The notes: generated by a model from the sequence alone, not told the origin. DNA of 64,000 nucleotides from Porpolomopsis calyptriformis (GCA_951640195.1 OX621167.1:2294001-2358000), one strand, 5' to 3'. Positions 48,800-60,734 are shown, counted from the first letter of the stretch. Numbers and translations: made by a program.

Positions 48800-50914
48800 A
48801 AAATCACCTGTCTTGGTCCAACTCTGGGTGTGCATCAAGATGGGTAGATATCCATTTGACTAGTGTAGACTTGGCACCATTGAGGGAGAGTTGGAGGGCA
48901 TGTGTGATATCCTGTAAGCCCACCTTGGTTTTGGAACCAAGGGTTCCCTTGAATTCAGCTGAATTTTCTTGTGCGACTCTTTGGGCCATGTTCTCAGTGG
49001 CAGCATTCAACTTGCGCTGATGTGTTTCCTTGGCCTTCTTCTATTTAGCCTGCTAGTCAGCTCTTGCAGCTGCAGCTTCAGCCCTTCCAGCCTCCAATGT
49101 GACAACCCTTGAACTTGTATGAATATGACATTTGTTCTTGCTTTTGCCCTTTGAATTGAGTTGGAATTGGGCAACTGCATATTGACATTGAGCAAATATT
49201 GCATGGGTTTCTGCCACATCACGTTGAACTTTCAGTTCTTCATTTTCATTTCGCAGAGCTTCACATTCCTTGAGCAACATCTGGTATTGTGCTGGCAGTG
49301 AATGTGAGTGTGGCAGGGTGCGAGCGGAGGTGTTATATGAAGGTGGGTTAAGAAATGGATTTGGCATGGATGGAGTGGGTGTGAGGATACTTGAATGTGT
49401 CCGTCAATGGCCCAGATCATTTTGGGTGTTGCAAGTTTGTGGATCTCCTGTAATTGGTTTGGAGGTGCATAAAAAAAGACTAAAAAATGAACATACCATC
49501 ATCTATTTCAGTGTCAGTTTTCTCTTCATCATCGCTATGAGATGGGATTCCACAGCTTGAAGCAGAATCTCTGCTATTGTCATCCAGGATAGAATCTTCA
49601 TGGGGAGCATTAGGATCAAAAGCATCATCAGAAGATGCATCAGGTGCAGGCAGCATTCTGGAGGGAAAGGAAGTGGGGAAGTGAGTGACTGTGGATGTTG
49701 GGTGACTAGGTGCAAAGTTGAGGTGGGAAAAAATGTCGGGATCCAAAGGTCGGATCCCAGTTTTGTGCTAACCCTGCGCAATTGTTTCTAACTTGAACGA
49801 CACTCATCTTGCTGCCATATACTCCTTCACAACATCCCTGATCTGCATCACCTCCCCTGTCCTCTCAATTATACCATCACACTGATCAAACCAGGCCTTT
49901 TGCAATGGGCCAAAAATGCTAACATCAAGCGGTTGCAGTCAGTGTGTCGTATGTGGAGGTAAGCAGAACAGATGGATATTGTTTTCCAAGGCAGTGTTGA
50001 CCATCTCGAGAGTGGTATAAGACCCATGTCCATCGTAAATCAAGAGGATTAGTTGCCCAGATATGTTTCTGGCTTTCACTTCTGGCACGAACTTTTTATT
50101 GAACTATTCTGAACAGATAAACTTGTCTGTCCAACCATTTTCTGATGTTGCAACACTTTATTGAGGTGAGTACAAGTCATATACTATTTTTTTTGACTCA
50201 CAGAATACCATCTTCACAGAACCACTCCTCGCACATCGTTATCCCAGAGAACACAAAGCCTAGCTTGATGTCACTTGTTCCATCTGCACATATCATCTCA
50301 ATCACAGTAACCAGTTCTAACCCCCCACTCTGCACCTTGTAGCAAGATTTATCAGTACGAGAGAAAAAGAATTTCTGTCGTACACCCTTCCATCCCCCTC
50401 CAAGTTGAATCCCTTTTTCATCCATGTTGTAGACATTCTCCCAAGGTATGCTATGCTGTTTCATATAATCTTTAAGGAGGTCGAAATGTTGCTTCACTGT
50501 TGCAGGGTTGAACAATTGCACATGCATAGGATCTAGTCCAGAGGGTTATCCTAGTGATAAACTAGGATGGTGCACTAGAAAACACTTGATCCAGGATTGG
50601 GATGGCTGTTTTGCGCACAAGGAGAATACCTTTGGACCAATCATTTGCTTGGAGACAGGATGGCCCATTTGGCCCAGGTAAGTGAGCCATTTGCATAGGA
50701 TATCCTCCTGAGTCTTTGTTAGCAGCTGCTGGTTTCGATGGGCCAGTTTCCTTGGTGCTGTGAGGCCTAGAATGCAACGATGAAGTGTTGCATATGGCAC
50801 ATCAAGTGCTATTGCAGCTGCCTTGATAGTTTTGTAAGTTCTATTTCGCACTGCATCACAAGCTTGCTGAATCTCAGTCTCAGCAGCTTGTTTATTAGCC
50901 AGCTGGTGAGCCAT
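48800..50914 (-). pseudogene. pogo-type DDE transposase pseudogene
   Basis: The N-terminus (50914-50546) has the DNA-binding part, KTIKAAAIALDVPYATLHRC and LTKTQEDILCKWLTYLGQMG. Catalytic segments follow in order: NVYNMDEKGIQLGGGWKG, LVTVIEMICADGTSDIKLGF, LLIYDGHGSYTT and LQPLDVSIFGPLQKAW, giving the three DDE acids. The tail runs through a Ser/Asp-rich stretch (ASSDDAFDPNAPHEDSI) and a coiled coil (LLKECEALRNENEELKVQRD) to about 48840. Stops interrupt it after FICSE, in PPHTTH and at AAR, and again in the tail. It is a different subfamily from the intact gene at 36.5 kb. Confidence 0.85.
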
Positions 50915-51479
50915 GGAGAAAGGAATTCAGGAGTTCATTCAGGAGCTCATCCAGCTGCTGAGCCCTTGCCGAGAACTGGGCATTGAACTGTATTGTAACA
51001 TGTAAGTGCTGATTTCTCAGTTTTAGTGTATTGTTCCTATGTACAGGGTACTCAAAACACTAGGATTAGAATGGTTGAAACAGGTTATTACTACAAGTAA
51101 AAATTTGCGGAAAAATGTTAGTGAGATTGGCGGGATCTGATGTATGAATGTCTATACTTGAGCCACATTTCAGGGTAAACATGGCCTCCCTCATTCACAT
51201 ATTAATGTTTTTCATTTCTCAATAGATGATTGCTAAATATTACATTGTGAATACATCCTTGAATATTTTCAGAACCATAAGTTATGAAATGGTCATGTAA
51301 TTGACCATTTTCACATCCTGACCCAGTTGCATTGCACATGCCATGTTAGTATCTGTCACATTTAGAACCAATTCTATTCTAAATCTGAGTATATTGGATA
51401 TTGAATAATGAATTTATGTTTAGAATAGAAAACCCTCAGACAAGATGTAAAATAAACATATGATGATGGATATAGATTT
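50915..51479. other. No supported gene
   Basis: AT-rich sequence between two transposase pseudogenes facing away from each other. No terminal repeats recognised by eye. Confidence 0.4.
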
Positions 51480-53045
51480 ACTTCCCACACTTCTGGCTGA
51501 TGCAGATGAAGATAATGAGGATGAGGAGCTCACCATGATCCAATTGGCAGCTATAGGACTACTTGTCCATGGCATCTTGGAGGACCAACAAAATCATACC
51601 TAACAGTGGCATCTGAGTTGACACTACCTCAGGCACCCCGACCTTCTGCCAAACCCCCACAGAAGTACCCCATGGCAGCAGCTATATGAGACCCACAATG
51701 ATATGGCCTTCATCACTACAATGGGTTTCAATGTTGAAAGCTTCTTTTACATCTTGGAGAACAGTTTCAAGGCAGTGTGGACCTCAAAATCAATACCTAG
51801 GTGCAACATTACTGCTGGAAGCACTCCCTGTGTGCTTCACCAATCATTGGATGCCTCTGGGGCCCTCAGGCTCATTCTCCATTTTCTCAACTCCATGATA
51901 CTCAATATGAGCTTGATAGAGATCTTTGCACTTGTACCTGCAACAGTCTCATGCTATCTCAGGTTTGCCATTGCCATCCTCCTCTCCATCCTCTGGATTC
52001 TCCCTGACTGCCAGATCCAATGGCTAGCCAGAAATGAGTTCCGGGGCCTCAATGCCCTGGTCACCACCCACCACCCTCTCCTCACTGGTGCATTTGGCAC
52101 TGTGGATGGCCTCCACCTGCCAGTGCAGACATTGAGCAATTGGGAGGTAGAGAATATGATGTACAATGGATGGCTCCACAGCCATGATGTGGGTAATATC
52201 CTTGCCTATGCTGCATCAGGTGTGTACCTCCCCTCTTTCTTTTTATCAATTAAACTAACTAATACAGGTAAAATAATTGCTTGCCAACTCAATGCACCAG
52301 GGAGCTAGCATAACTCGTGAATTGCCTGACCCATCTACACCAAACTGTGTAGGAAAACACCTGACAGCTACTACCTCATCACAGATACTGCCTTCCCATG
52401 TGGATCCAATTCAGTTGAGGGCTATATCTACATGCCTCGGAAGCAAGATGAGGCCCTCCCTGCTGATGAAGCTGAATGTGTCCAAGTGCTCACATTTGAT
52501 TAACAGCTTCTCTCCTTCTGCCAGTCTGTAGAGTGGGGGAACTGAGCCCTTCAGGGCTACTTTGGCTACCTCCATGTCCCACTGGACATCAATAACCTAG
52601 CATGCCACTAGGCTATCTTGGAAATATGCATGTGACTGTTACATCCCAGTTCTGATGAACTCCAATGAATTCTGATAAACTCTGATTACTCCAACAACTC
52701 TGAACACTCCATACTTTTCACATGTTTCCTACTTATAACATCCTCTGTCATCACTATGTCTCAGATATAATTATCTAGCAGATATATAAGTACTGCATTT
52801 TTTCCTGTAACTGTAGACAGAATATCAACTAAGTCCTACATTTACACATCTCCAATCTCCAATATCAACTCTGAAACTTCAGACCTAATAGTGACTCTAC
52901 AACTTGTGCTGCTAATAGGTCAGATTGAATCAAATCTGATCCATGTACATGCCTATATGGCAGGATAATGTGTGGTTCAGCTTCAAGCACATGTTGTTTT
53001 CAGATCAGCACAAGAATGACTGGGTTGTGCATTTTCATCATATTT
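51480..53045 (+). pseudogene. HARBI1-like (PIF/Harbinger) transposase pseudogene, split by a solo LTR
   Basis: The reading follows the Agaricomycete HARBI1-like family: PDLLPNP..STPWQQLYETHND, AFITTMGFNVESFFYILENS, ASGALRLILHFLNS-type, IEIFALVPATVSCYLRF, NEFRGLNALVTTHHPLLTGA, FGTVDGLHLPVQ, a short intron near 52218-52266, YYLITDTAFPCGSNSVEGYI and LQGYFGYLHVPLDINNLA. At 52636 a solo LTR intrudes; beyond it the same protein resumes (LYNLCC, MYMPIWQDNVWFSFKHMLFS). Many stops show it was dead. The DDE Asp residues are visible in GTVDGLH and ITDTAF. Confidence 0.85.
52637..52890. mobile_element. Solo LTR, 254 bp, in the HARBI1-like pseudogene
   Basis: Starts TGTTACATCCC and ends CCTAATA (probably TAACA with one C-to-T change), flanked by the 5 bp duplication GTGAC (52632-52636, 52891-52895). 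GATATATAAGTAC inside looks like an LTR promoter TATA. Removing it with one GTGAC rejoins the host pseudogene frame. Confidence 0.85.
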
Positions 53046-53423
53046 TATAGATTATTACTTAGTATTCTTTTTTTTCCAATATTAATTTCCTTATGCAAGT
53101 AAACTATGGATGGATGTAAGGAATATTGCAGAGGGGGAACACTCCGCAATCTAAATTATCTACAGAATGAACATATGTTAAGGTATAAGTGGAGGGGTTA
53201 CCCTCTATGATCTAAATTATCTATGATGAATAGAAAAACAAAAAAAAGATAAAGAGGGGGGGGGTATGCATAGTTTAATCCTTAGGGGGAGGACTATTGA
53301 TGACTGTGGCTTGTGGGGTCAGAAGTGTGGGGGTGGGAGTAGGGGGGGTGGTAAGGGCCTTACCCTTGCAGGTAAAGGAGGTTACAGGGGACAGAGGGGA
53401 CCATTCTGTCTCTATGATTTTCA
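53046..53423. other. No supported gene; short direct repeats
   Basis: ATCTAAATTATCTA occurs twice (near 53150 and 53208), each preceded by a GGGG-containing stretch. A G-run lies near 53260. Confidence 0.45.
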
Positions 53424-54480
53424 CTATGGGGGTGAGGTTGAGATGCTCAGACTCACCCAAGCTGTGTGGCCAAATTGTTGTGCCACCCCCCCCAGGGAAC
53501 TCCCAATCCTAGTGCCTCCAATGGTTTGGGGGGGTGGGGGCTGCCTTATGCTCAAGCAGCTTGATAAGCTCCACCCAGTTAGCCCTCTGCTTGGCTTGAC
53601 TAAGCCTATCCCTAAGCTTCTCCACAGTGCCTTAGGCATTGCAGAGCTAGGCAGTGAGGGCAAGGATTTGTGTGAACTGGATTGATTGTGCAAATGCTTA
53701 TTCATCCACACAGAATGAGTGGCAGGATTGAGGGCTGTTATAATTGTTTGGAGGATGTGGTTGCCCACATTAGATATGCCCTGGTGTGGCTTGAGTTGAG
53801 GAGTCAAGGCCTCAACCTTGACTTGCTTTGGGGCCAGATAGTCATCTTCCAAACTGTTGATGATAATAACAGCGTTGTTAATATTGTTGTCAATCTTGTT
53901 GTTGTCAAGGGGCAGAAGCCCTGCCTTTGTGCACATTGTATCCTTAATGGCATGGGTGCAATCAATGTGAGGGGGGCATTCCCCCTCACCAGTAGGCTTC
54001 TCAGTTTGAATGAGCTTGAGAAGTAAAAGGAAGTAGTCAGTATATTTATTTAATTAACTAATGAAGATGTACCTGCTTAAACTTTTATCTGAGAAACTTG
54101 ACTGTGCAGGGGGGGCATTCATTGGTATTTGCCCAGACCATGAAACCCTTCTCAACTTCTAACCAACCTTTGGTTCCAGTTGGGAGAAGCTCTGTAACAA
54201 TATCAAGCAGAGCTTCAATATCATTATCAGAATAGTTGACAGTTCCTGTCACGCATCCATATTGGTGCTTTCCGGTAATGGCTCAGAGGTCAGCAATGCT
54301 GCCCTCCCTCTTGAGGGCTTAAGAGCAGGTAGCCTTGGCCTTGGGCACTACATGATGTAAACTACTGACCTTATATGCAGGTTAAGTGACATCTCCAAGC
54401 TTGCAATGAGCTAGAGGTATGTTCTCAGGTCCAAAAGAGGATGGACCTGTGGTGGGTGTAAATCCACTCAATGAGTAATT
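53424..54480 (-). pseudogene. Decayed SANT/trihelix-like domain protein (transposon-associated)
   Basis: On the minus strand, after stops, GTVNYSDNDIEALLDIVTEL, LPTGTKGWLEVEKGFMVWAN and ECPPCTVKFLR form a Myb/SANT-like trihelix. After a frame change comes CTKAGLLPLDNNKIDNNINN and a Pro/Ser-rich tail. Proteins of this layout occur in many copies in Agaricomycete genomes, beside DNA transposons. Several stops and frame changes indicate a pseudogene. The subfamily is not identified. Confidence 0.55.
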
Positions 54481-55115
54481 CAGAGCAGGATTGAAGGGGC
54501 TGGATCTGTGGGGGGCAAGGGAATCCTAAATGGGTAGAAAAAAGGGCTGGGAAGTAAATAAAAAAAGAATTAGTGCTATGTATAAATAATATTAGAGTAC
54601 ACTTACCATTGTGTCAAACAAGTGGGTGAAGTCAGGGTTGCTAGTGGGCTGAATAGGACCCAGGGTGGTTAGGAAAGGAGTTGTGTCAGTGCCAATATGA
54701 GTTTATTGTATGTTTGGGCCAAAATGTGTGGAATGGACAGTGGAGGGAATGTTCTAGGAGGATTTGTGAGACATCTAGATGTGGGGGGGAAATGGGATGG
54801 ACTTATGAGGGAAATTGACCTACCTTTATGTTACAAATGGCAACAAAAGAATAGCCCATGCTGCTGGATTTAGCACATCATTTGAGACAAGATAAGTTAG
54901 TGGGACTTACCAATGGTGCCTATACATATGGGCATAAACCATAAGACAGTTAGCCAGTGTCATGAAATTGGCATTCACTCTCTTAAAATTCCTCTCTTTT
55001 CTTCGTTCTTTTCTTTTCTTTCTTATACCAATTCTTTTGGGAGGAAGGCTGTCTTTATTGGCAGCGGAAACTACTTGTACAAAAGGAGGAGTCCATGTCC
55101 AACTAGCTAATTATA
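54481..55115. other. No supported gene
   Basis: AT-rich. Minus-strand fragments near 54600-54800 (HLFDTM, Pro-rich) may be the decayed N-terminus of the SANT-like pseudogene. Confidence 0.4.
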
Positions 55116-55947
55116 CTAGTCCGTCTTGGCAATCTCCTGCACCATACTGTCCCTCAAGAACTCTACAAAACTCGACACTACTTGACCATCTATTGTGGCC
55201 AACTTATTACCCCAGTAGATTGCCCCATTGGTGTCACCACCGGAGGCCTGCAACTCGGCAGCCTTCCCTTCAATGAAACTCATCGCTATCTTTCTCGCTT
55301 CCTCACCCAACCAATCGTTGGTGGGACTCCATAACAAACTGGGAGGAACTTCTTCCTCCTCGATCTTGATGTTGACATTGGTCAACGACGACGACAAATC
55401 TTCAACTAAAAAAGACAGGGAATCAGCAACTATGAAGAGAGCGAGAGAGTTAAAGGCTCACCACTAGACAAAACACTTGTTGGACCAGGGGTCCAAGGAC
55501 AGAAAGGGGGGCTGGTAGCCAAGTCCTCAGGCTTAGCATCATCAAAGGGGAGGGGATACCCCCAACGGTCGGAACTCCAATCAACTCACTCCTCCAAAGG
55601 GAGCTTGGAGGTGGGAGGAGGGGCGTCATCATCCCAAGCTAAAAAGGGAAAGCCTATTATCAATAAACACGGACTAATAAAGACAAAACAAGATACATAC
55701 CAAGCGGATCCTCCATCAAGCCACAAACATGCTGGATTGGCCAGCAAACATACGGACACTTTCTGACCTTATGCTTGCCACCGCAAGCAAAACAAGAGAA
55801 GGAAGACCAGCAGAGGTCGGCGTCGGAAGGGATGCGCTGAAGGTAGTAATGAAACGAATCACAATCGAGAAAGACAGGAGCGGTGCAGTGCACCACTCCA
55901 GACTGCTTGAAGAATCGAACGTAGTGGCCTTGGTGGGAAGAAGTCAT
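55116..55947 (-). pseudogene. Unrecognised spliced gene with one premature stop
   Basis: Three exons keep frame: 55947-55701, 55462-55638 (as 55638-55462) and 55405-55116, total 714 nt, 237 codons plus stop. The N-terminus reads GHYVRFFKQSGVVHCTAPVF and holds CFACGGKHKVRKCPYVCW, a possible Cys cluster for zinc. An acidic, Pro-rich middle and a helical C-terminus (LGEEARKIAMSFIEGKAAEL) follow. One TGA interrupts exon 2 after KLPLEE. All splice sites and the TATA box are intact, so the loss is recent, or the stop is a sequence error. It lies among transposons but matches no transposon protein I know. Confidence 0.5.
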
Positions 55948-55995
55948 GATGATTGACAAGGATTGAACTGAAGCGTAGGGATACAACCCCACACC

Positions 55996-56312
55996 TTTTA
56001 TATGCTCAGACACAAAGGGAAGACCAAAAGGAGGTTCCTCAGTCAAAGAAGAGAAACCCGATACGCTGGACAAGAGATAGAAACAACGGCGATCTCATGA
56101 CTAGAAGAACAATAGGAACCAGTCATGAGACAGCACAGCCTGATACTGTGGAAGGCTATGCCCAATAGAGTTGAGTCATCAAAACAACACAGCCTTCCAC
56201 AGTATGACTAAGAACAATGGCAAACCTTAAACCGGAGGCTGTGAACAATAGAAAATGGGGTGACTGCGGAAGCTGACTCATAGTGACTCCTATTTTAGAA
56301 ATACTATATAAA
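55996..56312. promoter_or_regulatory. Divergent promoter with two inverted repeats
   Basis: Minus-strand TATA (GCATATAAAAGG, about 55994-56005) serves the gene ending at 55116; plus-strand TATATAAA (56305-56312) lies 61 bp before ATG 56373. Between them are inverted repeats TCTCATGACT/AGTCATGAGA (56093-56102, 56121-56130) and ATACTGTGGAAGGCT with its complement (56143-56157, 56191-56205). They could be paired factor-binding sites. Confidence 0.5.
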
Positions 56313-56372
56313 CTCTGAGGGTGAAGCGGATCATCACTTCGTCCTCCTGTGAGATTACTTGTAGTAGCACGA

Positions 56373-56702
56373 ATGCAATCAGAATCATCAGACTTCTTTT
56401 CCATCAGAACAAGAAAAGAGAAACACAAAACACAACTACTGAGCCAACCGTTCATGCCCATATTCCCTAAACTCTCAGCAGAGGCACGCAACGGATTCAA
56501 CCTGCAGAACAACTTCTTTGTAGAAGTAAAACTTAATTCAGAAGGAATCATCACTCTATATAAAGATGTCCCTGTCAGAACCTTCTTCTACATCCTACTA
56601 GACTTATTGAGCTCCAAGGCCTGCCTTGTGATTAATGAAAAGACTTGCAACTACAGTTGTGACAGCCAGGGGATGAGGCCAACAATGAGGGGAGGGAGTT
56701 GA
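56373..56702 (+). CDS. Hypothetical protein, 109 aa
   Basis: Single-exon frame starting MQSESSDFFSIRTRK and stopping at TGA 56702. The middle, SAEARNGFNLQNNFFVEVKL then GIITLYKDVPVRTFFYILLD, is coherent globular sequence. It has a TATA box in place and sits divergent to the gene at 55116-55947. No family recognised; further exons are possible. Support comes from promoter context and composition only. Confidence 0.35.
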   Translation: MQSESSDFFSIRTRKEKHKTQLLSQPFMPIFPKLSAEARNGFNLQNNFFVEVKLNSEGIITLYKDVPVRTFFYILLDLLSSKACLVINEKTCNYSCDSQGMRPTMRGGS

Positions 56703-57379
56703 GTGCACATACACACACTCATATTAGAAGTAGACATATGTGTAGTGTTGCTGTGGTTCCACTTAGAAGCAGCTAGCTGCATGAGCCAAGCTAAGCAGAG
56801 CTGTAAATATACCTTGTGGTTCAACACTGCTCAGCTTTCCCACAGTATTGGCTTCAAGCCGCTCAAGCTGTAGCTTTAATCCAAATCTGTCCACCAAAGC
56901 CATGTAGTCTGCTGCAAGCAATGTTGTCTATCCACCTCTCTCTCTCAGACAAATGATAAGAACTCAGGCATGCACCCATCTGTCAAAGGCCTCAAGGTTC
57001 CAGCATGCCCTGTAATGTGAGTATATATACATATGATGTATGTCTGAACCCACCAAAAAACCATGCCTCCCAGAGTATTTTTAAATGGTTCGATGGAATT
57101 GTCTTTTCAAGCAGCTGTCCCTTCACAATCAGAGCCTTTAATGCCTCTCAAACTAGAGCACCAAAAATGGGGGCGAAGTGATGCCCCTTCATCTGAGTAT
57201 ACGGTCCCCAATGTGCAAACTCCAAGTTGACGTGAGAGCCACCGCGCAAGGCAGACAAGCCCAGTTCCACTTCCTGCCCCAACTTTCTCATATCCAACAG
57301 TCCCCTCTATGGTTTCATCAATGCATCGCAATAGTATCTTTGGTGAGGAAGTACCTGGAAGTGAAATGATGACCTGCCT
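56703..57379. other. No supported gene
   Basis: AT-rich with CA-rich patches. A Gly/Ala-type purine run near 56690 (AATGAGGGGAGGGAG) recalls a polypurine tract but has no LTR partner that I can see. Confidence 0.35.
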
Positions 57380-60248
57380 CTTCGCTTTCCTCTCTTCCTC
57401 TGAGGACACCCTTTACATCAAGCTCTTCTCACACAATCCCACTACCTCCTTCTTCAATCAACTGCCACTCATCTACTCAATCCCAAGGTCGCATGAGACT
57501 GGAAGGTTACCATCTTCTAACCCTACTACTGGTCCATACAGCAAGCATTACCAACAATCTTCACAGCAAGGACCTGCTGGAAATAGAATTGGCAAGAAAG
57601 CCTGCAACATTTGGTTGTTCTTTTCAACTGAGGAGGAAATTAATTTCTGTCTACTTTGCAAGTAAGTTCTCAATATTTCACGATTGATCTATGCAAAGAT
57701 ATTTATTGTGTAAACAGACATGAAAATAAAATGAACCTAGTGAAGAACATCAAGCATTACAGCAAAGGAACAGGGACCATGGTTCTGCAGAAGCATCTTG
57801 CTAAATCCCATATCCACATATGGGTTTCTGGATGTGACAAACTTAATATTTTGATCAATGCAAAGGAAGTATAGCAAGCAGTAAGAGATTATCGACAGGA
57901 ACAGGGCCAGGCAACTTTGGAGCCATCACCACAGCTGGCACCGGCAGGCCCCAACTTCTCCAAGGAAGCATTCGTCAATGCAATTGCTGAATTCATCATT
58001 GCTAATGATCAGGTTGGGTTTCTAGCACAATAAAATCCTTTAGTTGACATTGAATTATTACAGTCTATCAATGTCATTGAATGCCCTCAATTGTGGGCTA
58101 TCTTTCTTATGCTGTGACAGGATCTCAATGACTCTGCTATACCCCACTGAACCACAATCCGAGAACACATTTTGGAGCTTTTTGATGACCATCTTAATGA
58201 GCTTGGGAAGGATTGTTCTTACCCTTGTTTTTTATTACTGCTCTAACTGTGTCCATCCAGATTGGATGGGTCACACTTGACAACACATCCAACAATGACA
58301 CCTTCATAGTTGCGCTACAGCAGGAGCTTTGCAAGCTGAACATACCATTTGATGCTGTACAATGGTGGATCAGGTAAGGTTTTATATAATTCTAATGCAA
58401 CTAATCTCACATCTATTCTTGTTATAAAATCAGGTGTTTTCCTCATGTAGTCAATCTTGTGTGCAAGGCTATCCTTGCAGCTATCACGAATATGAATTTT
58501 GCATGAGCCGAAGCTCCCAACTTCATCCCTGTTGGTGAAGGTTTATCCTTAATTCATGGTGCCATTGGCTGAGACCCAATTGCTATATCTCATACCCTTG
58601 TTCATACAGTAAGTGTCTCCCTTTTCTGAAAATTGTAGTTTAGTGGGTTTATCTTTATAGATACAAGTGTCTTCACTGCGCCATCAATATTTCTCAGAAG
58701 TAATGAAAGCTCTTAAAGAGCATGACCTACAGCTGCTACGTGATGTTGATACCTGATGGTCTTCAACTCTACTGATGGTGGAGCATGTCCTGCTTCTCCA
58801 TGAGGTATATAGTCTTTATTTATCTTCTATGCACCATTCATGGTTTCAAATTTCAGGCAATCGAACAGTTTCTCGATCACAATGATTTTAAAGAGTTACA
58901 GAGGTACCAACTCAACACAGATGAGTGGAACTCACTTGAAGTATTCAAGGAAATTCTTGTGGTAAGTACTTTATTCAATTTTTTATTCATTCTGGCACTT
59001 AAATATGATATCTAGATACCTCATGCTGTAGAAGGCGTGAGGGATCTTAAGGGAGATTCCTCTCATTCATCCAAGGGGTATCGGAACATGTAGGAATTGA
59101 TTCAGTAATCAGATGATAATGAACAGGGGTTTCAAGCTTATGAAGGCTTGATATATTGGGTAGGAAGGGAAAGTATGTATTGGGGGAAGGTGTGTCTGTT
59201 TTTTTAGTGATTATCTACTTGATATATATAGAGGAGGTGAATAAAGGAACTTCTTTGTAGGTATGTGTACAAAGGATAGTTCCTTTGTGAGAGTATGTGA
59301 GTGGAAATTAGGTAGATAGGTGAAAGGAAGATAGGATAAGGTAGATAAGATAAGGAAAACAAAGACAAGAGACTTTCCAATTGGTTGAAGGTGTTTCCGA
59401 TGGAGTTTGTGTTTTCGGAAGTCTTCTGGTTAGAGGCAGATGTTTCAGAACATTTATCGGAAAGTTAGAAGGGTCAGGTTTTTGGGATATGTGTATGCGG
59501 ATTTGATGAGGTTGAGCTCATGTGTGATGGAAAGGTTTTCTGTTCGTAGGGAGTATAGATCTCCTACAATGCATTTCAGCAAAAACTATTGGCAGAAAAG
59601 ACCCCAACCCTATGTAATGTGATTCCATACTATGATGTGATGATGCGTGTTTGGGAGAGGCATCAATCCAACCACCCAGAGACCTCTCAAGTGATCGACA
59701 AAGGTCTTGACAAGCTGGAGGCATACATTTTGTGAGCATCAATCATTCCAGCATATATGTTGGCCATGGGTCCATATTCTGATGTGTTCATTGGCTTGCA
59801 TACACTAACCTTCCACCCTAGTCATCAACCCAGTTATGAAACTGAAGTGGTACAAAAAATACAAGCCTACAAAACTAGAGGGGGCCAAATTGGCCTTTAT
59901 CCATATGGTGTGCTAGTAATTTTTTTAATTCTATTAACAGAATTTCACCCACATGGAATAATCACAGCTGCATGCATACCAGAAAGAGCCAACAAGCCCA
60001 CATCAAGACTTGTTGTCTGGACAGAATGGCAATGCACCCTTGTGACATGCCTAGGCAGACCACATCCTCAAACTAGATAAGGAGGATGACCACTCACAGG
60101 AATGTGACTTGGAGGTGGAAGTGGAAGTATACTTAGCAGATTCACATACTGGCAGCAACATTCTAACATATTGGTATAGAGCTCATCCCATTCACTTCTG
60201 CGTAAGCACTGACTTTCTAAATTACAGGCAGAAAAATCAATTGCACTA
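57380..60248 (+). pseudogene. hAT-type transposase pseudogene, split by a solo LTR
   Basis: A BED-like zinc finger comes first: INFCLLC, then STGTMVLQKHLAKSHIHIW-type sequence (about 57595-57830). The hAT core then appears over short introns: NFSKEAFVNAIAEFIIANDQ, NVIECPQLWAIF, IGWVTLDNTSNNDTF, QWWIRCFPHVVNLVCKAILA, SSLRHQYFSEVMKAL, WSSTLLMVEHVLLL and AIEQFLDHNDFKELQRYQL. After the solo LTR it resumes with FQQKLLAEKTPTLCNVIPYY, VIDKGLDKLEAYIL and MKLKWYKKYKPTKLE. The segment with the first catalytic Asp (the SFT.D.W region) is missing between ELGK and IGWVTL. Stops are frequent. The 3' end is cut by the gypsy element near 60249. Confidence 0.85.
59027..59568. mobile_element. Solo LTR, 542 bp, in the hAT pseudogene
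   Basis: Starts TGTAGAAGGCG and ends CTCCTACA (TGTAG/CTACA tips). It is flanked by ATGC (59023-59026, 59569-59572). Interior GATATATATAGAGG and AATAAA resemble LTR promoter and polyadenylation signals. Taking it out with one ATGC joins IPHA to FQQKLLAEK, as the hAT family requires. Confidence 0.85.
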
Positions 60249-60671
60249 CTGTCACAGACGTAAATTTTCCATTTCTCTCTATGTTTGTCCTTGTAGTTTA
60301 GTCAGATCTACCTTATCTTGCTTGGGATTCCCCAGAGATTCCCCACAGTTTGGTCATGGGATTTACCATGACCTTATCTTTTTCATTTATCCAAGATAGG
60401 ATACTTTTCATTTCTGATGATTATGTTTCATCCCTTCACATGCTCTAAGTTCCCTATTATGCTTATCTTCACTCGTCGCATATATTCCTCATGTAAACAC
60501 TAACTCATCCACAGTAGCATAGTTAGTATATAAACTCCTAGTTAGTTGTACTCAGACCTTAAGTCTGATTCCTTGTTAGACACCCCAATAACTAGGACTT
60601 GAGACCATCATCATCATCTCAGACAGAGCACTCAGAAGTAAAACCATCTCAACAACAACCAGTTTATAACA
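60249..60671 (+). repeat. Putative 5' LTR of the second gypsy element
   Basis: Starts TGTCACAGACG and ends TTTATAACA, with GTATATAAACTCC at about 60520 as promoter. The following AGAATCAGACTTCC resembles a decayed initiator-Met tRNA primer site. Limits are estimates without the partner LTR. Confidence 0.45.
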
Positions 60672-60734
60672 AGAATCAGACTTCCTTCTTGCTCTCTCCA
60701 TTTTACTTGATCCACCCTCACTTTCACACTGGAC

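Noticed and set aside
48800..50914. A possible pair relation between this pogo pseudogene and the intact pogo gene at 36.5 kb
   Set aside because: Their DNA-binding and catalytic surroundings differ clearly (NMDEKGIQLGGG against NFDEAGLFG), so they belong to different subfamilies.
56640..56700. Purine run after TGTGACAGCC suggesting an LTR or polypurine tract
   Set aside because: No partner LTR, target duplication or internal retroelement sequence nearby.
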